Assembly: GCA_015501055.1 (NCBI GenBank)
Contig: JADNYV010000034.1
Span: 186,001 to 250,000 of the forward strand
From: Mucidula mucida
Lineage: Eukaryota > Basidiomycota > Agaricomycetes > Agaricales > Physalacriaceae
DNA length: 64,000 nucleotides
Reading direction: 5' to 3'
Shown piece after piece: positions 35,838-45,235 of the stretch. Positions within the stretch are counted from its first letter, which is position 1. Every line of letters starts with the position of its first letter. Below the pieces are notes generated by a model. The model was given only the letters and a program-made list of their open reading frames with translations, did not search any database and had not been told where the DNA came from. The position numbers and the translations under genes are program-made.

Positions 35838-38470
35838 TCAATTCATACGGTCTGAGGTGACTTGTTGTACTGCCTGACCGTCAAACCCTCTCGACTTTTT
35901 AATCACGCGAGCTAACGCGTAATTACAGTCGGCGCTAGTCAATTCGCCTGGCCGCTTCAATTTGTTCGAGGGTTTCACCGTGATCTTCGTTTGCATCGTG
36001 TTGTCCACCCAGTCAAACTCATCTTCGCCTCGCTCGGGCATGTCATCCGCAGCATCTGAGAGAGTGGTGTGCAGCCACGAGCTACTGTTGAGTTGGGCCA
36101 TGTTATCCTCGTACAGCGCTTCTTTCACCTCTTCTAACTGGCGCAACAGCGCGGCCTTCTTCGAGGCACCACGACGCACTTTCGCCGGCCCAGCCGTGGG
36201 TGGGATTGTAGACTTTGGGGGGTCGTATCGGGTTGCGAACGTCGTGGACAAGTCTCGGAACAACTCCGACAGCTCTGGAATAGCAAAGCTGACCTTGCCG
36301 AAAGCACCGGTTAAGATAGCTGACTGCTTCCTGTTTCCACCTTCGTCCGGGTGCCCTTCTTGATAGAAGTAGACATCGAAGACTTCAAGTAGATCATTGA
36401 GCTTCATCAAAGAGAGATTATGCTTGAGATGACGGAGTGTCGCGTAAGCGAGGACGAACAACGCTGATTCTCGATCGTCGAGAACAGTGTGTTCAGCGCT
36501 TGGATTCTCGACGAGGTTGGCAGAAATGAACTGCCAAGTACCCTAAACTCGTGATACGTTAGTAAGGCATTTTGATGGCAAAGGAGTTACTCGCCGTGCG
36601 TGAAATACGACGTTGAAGCAGGCCACCGGGCGGAATCAAGTCGAGCACCACAGAATGGTCCCAATCAATGAGAAACCCGGCAACAGGGCCACCGTTCTTG
36701 CCTCTAATTTTCATCATGATGTTCCCAACGCTGATGTCGCGATGCAGGATTCGCGCCTTTTCGTACGCCATCTGGTGACCTGGTTGATGTCAGGTATGTG
36801 TCATATAAGAAGAAAAAGATTGACCTTTCATTGCATCTGCAACACATTTGACGAGACTCTTCGCGGTCGGAAATGTAAGCAGGTCGCGTCCAAGAGTAAG
36901 CAGTAGGATTCGGTGAGCAGATAGAGCGCGTATCCTCAACGGTGTAATCCAATGAACCCAAGCGGCGCCAGCATACTGGTGACCGATGGTCTCCATGCCA
37001 TCGACATCGCCACCAGCAGCCATCTCTGCAACATTTTCAACGTTGTGAAGGGCGAGACGCTCATAGATCTCTGACTCCTTCAAGGTGAGAGCAGAGTCCT
37101 CTCGCCAGTAATCCTTGAGATAAAGCACACGGCTGTCGCTGAGGCGCATTACGATGCCACGACGTGTTGAACGTCCAAAAGGAGAGAGGAAACCGTCGTG
37201 ATAGACGGGGGCAGGGATAACGTAGGAGTCGCCGCCAAACGCCATCTTGAGCAACGATAGTTCACTGATCTTGCCTTGCTCGTTATGGAACGATTCGGTC
37301 TGACCGTACCACAACTCCGAGGCGTAATCGACAAACTTTACTCTCGCAGTCTTGTCCTCTTCCTCCGTCGGAAACGTGACGGTAGGATCAACACCGCGTT
37401 GACGGTCTGTGAGCTGCGCTAAACGCTGGTAGAACCTGAAAAGAATTTCGGGCTCTTTGGTGTAGTCGAAGCGCCGGGTGACGATGGCGGATGAGCGGTC
37501 CCAGCGCATAAAGCGTACGAAAGTGCCGCAAACGAGTGTAGAAAAGGCATGAGAGCGGTACTGGACACCCATGATGACTGCGTTGTAAGCGGCAAGCTGC
37601 CCGCGTGTTTCTACGCCTCTCGCGGAGGCGTTTTCGAAAGGATACGAGGGAGTCGGTGTTGGTATCTCGGACTCTGCAAGAACCGGTGTTCCATTCGATG
37701 GTTGGACCAATGCATCATCGCCGCCCTCGCTGACGGCGGAAGCGCCAGGGTCTGTGGCATTAGCCCGAGCTTGGGCAGCTAAAGACTGTCGAGGTTCATC
37801 GATGAAGGCATCGTAGTTCTCCTTTGGTTTCAATTCGATGAAGCCTTCTGATTTGAAGAAGTCAGAGGCTGTAGGAATTCGGTCGGCGCGCTCTTCGTCG
37901 TAGACAGTTATGTCCATGCCCATCTTGCCGCACGAAGGATCGCGTTTACTGTGCGTGTCGTGGAATGAGATTGGGCATTTGATGTAGGAATCGTCGGCCC
38001 CTGCGATGGCAGCCGCGTCCGAAGGCCATTCAGAAAATGCATCGACCTATTTGATGCGATTGGGTAGGGTTCAAGGTAGTCAAAATAAATGAACGCACAA
38101 ATTTCCGGTATGACTTGGCCTCCGCCGCTCCTGCCATTGACTTGAGCATGTTGATGCGCAAAACGGGAATTTCAGCCGTCTTGTAATTCTCAGGAGTATC
38201 TGGGTTCCATGGTAGAAAGTCGTCAAGGAAGGTTTCAACAGGCATGGGTCCGATATAATGCCCAGCAGTTTCTCTGACGAGCTCTTTGTATCTGTCGGCC
38301 ATGCTTTCCTGTTTAATAACGCTGGCGAAGACGTTAAACCCTGAAGCTTTCTTGACAACGGGGGTGTTGTGGGCAGCAAACTGGGCCTCTGGCGGAGGAG
38401 TTGTATTGGCAGGAGTAGTTCTTCCGCTAGGAGGAGTGTCTGCGGACGAGGGAGTGGGTCGTTCTGCCAT
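35838..38470 (-). CDS. FunK1-type fungal protein kinase
   Basis: Member of the FunK1 kinase-like family, expanded in mushroom-forming fungi; substrates unknown. Four exons (38470-38099, 38046-36825, 36779-36595, 36542-35838) give 827 residues. N-terminus MAERPTPSSADTPPSGRTTP; then GHYIGPMPVETFLDDFLPWN, IELKPKENYDAFID, ETRGQLAAYNAV, FVRFMRWDRSSAIVTRRFDY and IPAPVYHDGFLSPFGRSTRR. The catalytic part has ARILHRDISVGNIMM (HRD, N) and GFLIDWD (the DFG position), followed by RTGTWQFISANL. The third intron (36594-36543) must use a GC donor (ACG|GCGAGT) to keep RT-GTWQF in frame; every GT donor nearby gives the wrong phase. No stops or frameshifts. A decayed paralog lies at 24.3-26.9 kb. Confidence 0.9.
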
Positions 38471-39494
38471 GGTGGTAGTCAGAAAGTGAACAATGAGTAA
38501 CAAAGAAACGATGCCGCATATTATATACCGCGCGAAGAGCAGTCACGGGAGCAAGAGCAGTCCACTTACTGGGTTACTTAAATGGGAGTACAATGGAACA
38601 ATGAATCGAGTGATCGTGGTGGTGATAAAGAGAGAGACGTATCACATGACCCTGGGTGTCCTCTTTTCGGCCAGATGGCACTTTCGGAGTTTCCCGGCAC
38701 TCTGAAATTGGCGTCCAACTAGTCTACTACCATTGCTACAAACTGTGCTGTGGCATTATTGCATGATCTTCTTTCTGTTCTAGTTTAATGGCCTGACTGG
38801 TATGATTTTTAGAGCGTCAGAGGCTACCGAAATTATCAAGACCAAATCAACACAGTAAGGTGCCCATACTTGAAGCCGTTGATCCGTCGTTATAGTAAAT
38901 ACTGTCGCTGAAGTAATACTCTCTTCCAATGGTGTTCATTCCCTTTACAGTAGGAGCGAATTTTCACTCCTCGATATCGTCGGCTACTAAACGCGTATAG
39001 TTGCGACTGGCAAGCCGCGCCTGAGTCCTAAAACTTCAGTACTGTGGTACCGCTGGGCTGCACGGTAATGCACGTTGTAATGTTGTTCCGACGTCGCCGC
39101 CAAAATAGTTCTTGATGTGCGGCCGGAGAATCTCCACACTCTTTGTCAGTGTGAGTGCCTATTGGTGTCTAAATGGGCTAGCTCCTATGAATCCTATGAT
39201 ACCTTGAGTGGTGAATGCTTTGGCAATGTCGTGCACAATTCTCCAAAGCGCCTCAGTCCTGCCTTGTTCAGATCAGCCTTAAATGAGGTCTGGCACCATG
39301 GAGTGGTTTACACAGGGAGGTTACACACTGGGGGCGTAGTGCACCCTAGCATTAGCGCACGACTGTTCAACAACTCTGGTGATCCCGTTAGTGATCGGCC
39401 GATCACACCCTTCCCAAAACGATCACATCGCCTCAAAGCAATCTTCCAGCCTTCCGCTCGTTCAATCTGCTCCCTCCCGGGTGCAAAACAAAAT
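38471..39494. other. Intergenic between FunK1 and U6
   Basis: Upstream region of the FunK1 kinase and 3' flank of the U6 gene. I see no protein gene; the frame at 39117-39527 overlaps the U6 gene end and is not supported. Confidence 0.45.
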
Positions 39495-39658
39495 AAATAT
39501 TGTGATCCATTGGATCAGCCACTCTGAAACAGCGTGTCATCCTTGTGCAGGGGCCATGCTAATCTTCTCTGTATCGTTCCCTGATGACGTAATCAGCTTA
39601 ATTATTCCTGATCGGGAGATCGACATACAATTTTTTCGTATGTCACCCCGAAGGGGAC
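39495..39658 (-). ncRNA. U6 spliceosomal snRNA, interrupted by an intron
   Basis: Read on the minus strand. The 5' stem-loop GTCCCCTTCGGGGTGAC starts near 39658 and runs to ACGAAAAAATT (39629). From 39628 to 39581 is a 48-base insert beginning GTATGT and ending CATCAG, an mRNA-type intron. After it the universal core follows: GGAACGATACAGAGAAG, ATTAGCATGGCCCCTGCAC and AAGGATGACACGC. Joining the two parts gives AAAATTGGAACGATACAGAG, the normal U6 sequence. The 3' end is placed near 39495 before a T-rich run (Pol III terminator-like ATTTTGTTTT on the minus strand) and is approximate. A TATA-like TTTTATAA lies at 39667-39674, closer than usual to the start. mRNA-type introns in U6 are known from S. 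pombe and Rhodosporidium. Confidence 0.92.
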
Positions 39659-39859
39659 ATAAAGCTTTATAAAAGTAGGGTGGACACGGCGGGTTGTTTT
39701 GTATTGCGTTTGATCCACAGAGTTGAGGGGTTGCCATATACATCTCCTCAGCTGTCAACGGGATGATTCGAGCTTGATCGGGAGCATCTATAGCAGCAGC
39801 GTCTCAGCCTATGCGCCTCTGACACCCGTATTGTTTCAACAAAGCTTCCTTGATACTTT

Positions 39860-40371
39860 GTGACACAGACGTCGTTGCATTCATCCGCGTATTTAAATCA
39901 TGGCGGGCAACAGCTCTTCGTTACCGAACTTTCTTCGCTCTGCAAGGCTCATTTAATCGTTAGCCCGCAATCTGCGCGTCCCTTCCTCTCCTCTCTCTTT
40001 TACAGCTTTTCCGCTGATTCCGCCTTCGTGTTGCTGCCCATCATGAGTAATGTCACTCGGGTTCAAACAACCGAAGTCAATCCGCTTCTGTAACGCCACA
40101 CGTTTCCTACAGGCTTTTCCGAATGTCAGAGAGCTATCTATTTTGGCCCCATTCCTGCATACACATCCCCAAGCTTGATGAAGAGATGTCGATTCTCTTA
40201 TGGGATGGTCAGTAATCTCGGAGATGCATGCTCTCCCCCTGCCTTCGCTGGTGACCTCTCTAATCTGGAGGAATTCGTGGTTCAGTTGCGGATCAAGTGG
40301 CGTGTGGTCCAAAGTCGCTACCTGACCTTGATAAATCCTCCTCCTTTCACGCAGCCAGACATGATGTGAAG
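39860..40371 (+). pseudogene. Fragment of an F-box-type gene (relative of 32135-33635)
   Basis: Pieces in shifting frames match the order of the F-box gene at 32.1 kb. DSAFVLLPIMSNVT corresponds to its DVVLPIMSNAT block; ATRFLQAFPNVRELSILAPF corresponds to ARFLASFPNITHLSYFSHF; GDLSNLEEFVVQL corresponds to its NLSQLEEIWIEE block. Stop codons and frame changes separate them, and no F-box start or 3' exons are seen. It is a truncated relic. Confidence 0.7.
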
Positions 40372-40603
40372 TCTGATACGGTTCGTCTACAATGTAAGCC
40401 CTCCCGTCCCGGCCTGATACCCCATCAGAGTAGTGACGAATACACCATCCATGTACTGAAGTTTATAGGTGGATAGGTAGACCCACCGCTTTTACTTCGG
40501 CCTCAAATATAGACGATGCGTGGGTTGTCGGATTACTTAAGCACCGCCAAGAGCAACGTCCAGGCGATGTCGCGCAGCAAACCACTACTTTCTCCCAAAC
40601 CAC

Positions 40604-41986
40604 CATGCCGACGATTCATGCTGACGACGTTCACGACCTTATAACCCGAGATTTTGCCTCCCAAGTGTCTCCCAATGCCACCCAGCGAACGACGCTGATC
40701 GTCGCAGGGGTTTACATTATTGTTATTGCCATCCTGTGGTGCGTTGTACCAGCCTTTTCGTATGAGGGATTATCGTAATCGAATGTGGATGTCAGGCATA
40801 TACCATTTCTATCTTGGATAAGTACGTGATTGTCGAAAGCGCGCAAGTTTACTCGATTGCTGACGGTTCGTGTAGTATATCCGTTCAAGTGCGTGCACGA
40901 TCATCATTTAACCTTTCGCATGCCTAATCTCGACCTTAGATTGCTCACCGTTGGGTTCCACGAAGTTGGTGATTTCCCAACAGGATAATGAGCGCATCGA
41001 CTGAAGCTTCGCAGATGAGCCATGCCTTCATGGGGTTGTTAACCTGCGCGCGCATTCATTCTATAGAACTCGATCGTACGTTTATGCCAAAGTTCTTTCC
41101 TCATCACATTGACACGCCGTTTAAGCCGACGAAGGAGGCGTGACGTCGATGTCAGGCGGCATATCTTGGTTAACACTGCCCGCTGGATACCTCGGCTCTT
41201 CATTCATCGGTGCCTGCTTGATTACCTGTGGATTTAACACGAATGCGAGCAAGGTCGCTACGATCGTTCTCGCTGTCTTCTTCCTCCTCACGTTGTGGTG
41301 GGCGCGGCGTAATTGGCTGTGAGCGCAATGTCCTATTTCTTCTACCGTCACTAATCATTATCAGGACCTGGCTTCTCATTGCCGGCATGTCGGGGCTCAT
41401 CGTACTCTTCTGGTTCGTGGGCGACGGAGTTGCGTTGAGATATCTGGTACGCGTCTACCCGTCAGTGTTGTTCGCTATCCTAAGATTCACTAGGTCCTGT
41501 TCATCGGAGTGATGTCGTGTATGTATGTCTTATGGGATGTCATCGGTATGTTACTCTTCGACTGCCGTTGGTCAATCATTAAGCGAGCTGCAGACGACAC
41601 CATCGCGAGGAAGGTCAACTCGTCGGACGCCTCAGCATTCGCCAAGATCTGCGGATGCTTCCCATCACAAGGTACTAGTTTTTCTTCTACTCAATTCTTG
41701 TCTGAAAACAATTTCGCTCGTCAGTTTGGGGCGTCATATGGCTGATCGTCGCATTCATCTTCTTCGCCGCCGGTATAATTGTTGGACTCGTTGCCTTCAA
41801 AGTTTGTGGTTTTCGCTACTACCCTACATTGTAATACTGATTCCCTACTAGCAAAGCGCTGAAGAACAGAAGGCAGATTCCCAAGACTTTTTGCCTACCC
41901 CAGGCAGCGGAGCATTGTCTATATCGCCGAGTAGTTTCGCTGTCAGTCTTACAGCTTGTGGTTTGGCGATACTTGGACTCCTGTAA
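40604..41986 (+). CDS. M50B-like membrane metallopeptidase
   Basis: Integral-membrane zinc protease-like protein of the peptidase M50B-like family found in fungi and bacteria; role unknown. Eleven short exons (40604-40738, 40796-40821, 40876-40888, 40940-40964, 41015-41075, 41125-41318, 41365-41446, 41494-41545, 41594-41671, 41725-41811, 41852-41986) total 295 residues. The start has the context CACCATG. The first helix is TTLIVAGVYIIVIAILW, then the zinc motif HEMSH (exon 4 ends HE, exon 5 starts MSH). Next come DPDEGGVTSMSGG, PAGYLGSSFIGACLI and WDVI, with several more helices to a hydrophobic C-terminus LAILGLL. Phases are consistent throughout. It converges on GPI13, stops 133 bases apart. 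Confidence 0.85.
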
Positions 41987-42118
41987 CTAGTTCCAAGTTC
42001 GACTATACCGACTAACTTATACCATGGACTCGAGTTGTGAACTTGCCAATATTAATCGTACTTTTTACCAGTCTTGGGCAGTGTACATTCTACAACTATA
42101 TAGTAGAGTATATGTGAT

Positions 42119-45100
42119 CTACGAGGTGCCTTGAAAAAGGAACGTTATTTTGGATGTTATCCTCGAGAAACCAATGCAGAACCCAATGAGAGCAGCTAGA
42201 TCCACGAAAAGTACTCCAGCCACACCAGCCATGAAGCGCGGAGCGAACACTTTCCACACCATGAGGTGTCTCCTCAACACTGCAGCGCTGACGGCACTAC
42301 CAAGGAGAAGCGATGTGTAGTATAACATCATCCCAATCACAGCCAAGGTTGTTTCTCCTTTGACCTTAACGTCTAGCTCTGGTTTCGCATTCTCTCTTCC
42401 AGGTATGCTCGCCATCATTGGCGGGCGGTTCCACAGCGCAAGAAGGGGCGCAGCAAGTCCGGCCAAGAACAACGGCCCAAACGTGTTGAGTACCACAGTT
42501 ATCGGAGCAAACGTATACGACGCCGTCGGTGTAAGAATGAACCCCGACTTCCACTGAATAGAGGATATCGTCGACTGGTGCCCAGTCGAAAAGAACATCT
42601 GGAGCCCGAGCAACGCAACAGGAATGACGTCGCCAAACTGCACAGGCGGAGACTGGTCTACCGCGGAGGAGGTGCGCTGCTGCAGCACAGCGGACGGCGT
42701 CGCAGAGGCAAACACCTGCTCCATGTACCGCACATCGCGCACACTGTCCATCACCTCTAAGAATGCAACAAGTGCAAGCGCTCCTAGCCCCAATACAATC
42801 TGGGCAGACAGCTGACTCGCATTATATACGAGCGCAAATGCCAAAGTCCAGAAGAGAAGATAGGACGCGCCATACGCGTTCGCAAAACCGAGGACTTTGA
42901 CTTGCTTCGCCTGGCTCTTGTCGAAATGCAGACACAGCGGGATGAGATACCAAAGTGCACCCCCGACGCAAAAGATGAGGGTGAACGAGCCTCTAGCGAG
43001 CCACGTCCGAGTCATTCGGAGAAGGGGTGTCCATCCCTCATCTCCAAGCACATTGGCCGAGTCGAGCCATTCAAGGATCCAGAAACCTGATCCGGCGAGG
43101 AGAGCAGGTCGGAGAATGACAGGGATAAACGTCTGCGCCAGACCCAACTCGGAGCGGGATACCTTCAAAAAGTGGGTGTAAATTATATACGGTAGCGCAA
43201 ACCCGAGTGGTACTGCCAATGCTAACACCAGAAGGGGTGGAGTGGGCAGTGTCGACGATGCGTAGAACGTGACATGGCAGTATGGCTGTTGTTCCTCTCG
43301 ACAGACAGTGCTGATCGCCATCAGTCTAACACAGACTGCGTAGAGGAGGGAGAATCCCAAAATGCGATAGCGTAAACGTGTAGTCGGAGCTTTTATGCCC
43401 GTCAACACGAAGGGCACTATGGAGGTCAACCCGAGATACAAGACAAGTCTATCTTCCCAAAAGGTGAACGAATTGGAAAAGAACGCGAGGGTGTGAAGGA
43501 CCAAGGGTATGGGTAACCGCCAGATGGACGCCAATATGGGAGGAGGAGAGGATATCATGAGCGCCAAACTTGAGAATATGGGTGCCGCGAACAGGATACA
43601 GTCAAGGGCGTCGATACCCTCGAGCTTTTCCTCCAACCCAATGAAGAGGAGCAAGCCAACGACAGCGCCACCGGCTATCCCGCGCATACAATTGGGAAGC
43701 TGCGATGACAGATACGCGTTCCATTCGTACTTTGCAGATGAAAGGCCCATGTAGAGCGACCAGGTAGCTATAAAGCTCACACCCAAGACAGCCAGCCCAA
43801 ATGCCATACGCAAAGGATTGAATTGTGCCCAAAGCGCACGGCACGTTGAGAGTGCAACACGGTTGTAGTTGGTGAGTTTCATCAGCGTGTCCTCGGTGTT
43901 GCATTTCTTACAGAGTGTGACGTCCCAGGCGCGTTGAAGCTCGTCCCAGTATCCGTCGAGTTCCCCGCCTGATGCACTATCGCGGTACGCTTTCAGATAG
44001 TCTCTGATCTGGAATGCGTTGAGCTTCAACGCGTCCAACAATACTGTACCCTTGGTGTTTCTCCAAAAGAGCTCCGGAATGACTGTGCCGAGGTTGTTGA
44101 AGGGGATGGGAAGACCGAGAAGTAGAGAGATAGTGGGGAGGATGTCGATCTGCTGTACTGAACGATGCGGAAGTGAAGCTCTGGGAAATGTGGTATATTG
44201 AAGTAGACCGGACGGAGGGGCATCCCGCGATAGCTCGGGGCCTTTACTGTATATCCACAGCGCACTGGAGGTTTCATGTTCGCCGTCGCCGCCATGGTCT
44301 CCTGTACGGTCCATACCATGATCACCGAGGACTACGAGCAACGTCTTCTCATCTAAGAGGTCGACTACGCGTCCGAGAACGTCGTTCATCTGTTCCAGCT
44401 TGGTTTTCATACTGGGATGATCTGGACCGACTCTGTGACCGACGTGGTCTACGCCCAAAAAGTGTCCAACAAGGAAGTCAAAGGGGTTGGTGGGGTCCTC
44501 AAGCAGGGGGAATAAGTGTTTGATGACACCCTCGTCGACTGTATGCAGGTCCTCGACATTGAAGGAGTCGTAAGGGAAGGACATGGCAAACGAATCCGGA
44601 AAGACAGACATCCAAGTATCGTCGCCCATGAAGGCGGCCTACTATAGAGTTAATGTAGAAGCGAACCCGAAGAGGAAGGAACACGTACCGTCTTATTCGC
44701 CAGTCCCAGCTGTTTCATGATTGAGTCTTCCTCGATAGAGGAGGCGCCAAAGTTGTTGCCCAAATCAACAAAAGTGGGTAAAGAGCCAGTGGTGAGGCCC
44801 TTGATACGCTGCAACGTCGTTGTGGGCGGGTCTGAATATGCATTGAAGATGAACGAGTGTCGTGGCCGAGCCTTGGTGAGTTCCTGCGGCAATGTAAGGA
44901 TATTGTGGTGATACGGCGACGGAGGTGACGGAGGATTGGGGGACACAAAGTCGAAGCGGAGGGCGTCAATGATGAGCACGACAGCGCGCGTGTGCGTGGC
45001 CGGCACGGTACATTCGTTGTTCGCGCATGTCGTTGTCTCCGTCAACGCCAAGCGTGTCAGCAGGAACCCGCTCGTAAACAGATAGATGCCTGCCACATGC

Positions 45101-45144
45101 ACGAATACAATCCAGGCAAGTATTGCCGATGAGTTGGAAAACAT
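42119..45144 (-). CDS. GPI13: GPI ethanolamine phosphate transferase 3 (GPI13/PIG-O)
   Basis: Adds ethanolamine phosphate to the third mannose of the GPI anchor in the ER, the site where the protein is attached. Two exons (45144-44689, 44638-42119) total 2976 bases, 991 residues. The start at 45144 (MFSNSSAILAWIVFVH) puts the first membrane helix and TSGFLLTRLAL directly at the N-terminus, as in the family; an upstream in-frame ATG at 45237 would overlap the start codon of the divergent gene. The catalytic domain has VVLIIDALRFDFV (metal-binding Asp), GDDTWMSVFP, HFLGVDHVGHRVG and GDHGMDRTGDHGG. The remaining two thirds are membrane helices. Intact frame. Confidence 0.94.
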
Positions 45145-45235
45145 GAGAGAGGGAGAGGATGCCGAATTCGGTAGTAGATGTCGGGCATTACCATATTGAG
45201 TCGATCGTGCTCTTTCCCTCTTCCTCATCATTTCC

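Noticed and set aside
36585..36611. GT donors for the third FunK1 intron
   Set aside because: All three nearby GT sites give phase 1 and a frameshift into an early stop; the GC donor at 36594 keeps the conserved frame.
39117..39527. 136-codon plus-strand frame
   Set aside because: It runs into the U6 snRNA gene on the other strand and has no family likeness.
39667..39674. TATA box of the U6 gene
   Set aside because: The match is good but lies only about 10 bases from the inferred 5' end, so I did not list it as a promoter element.
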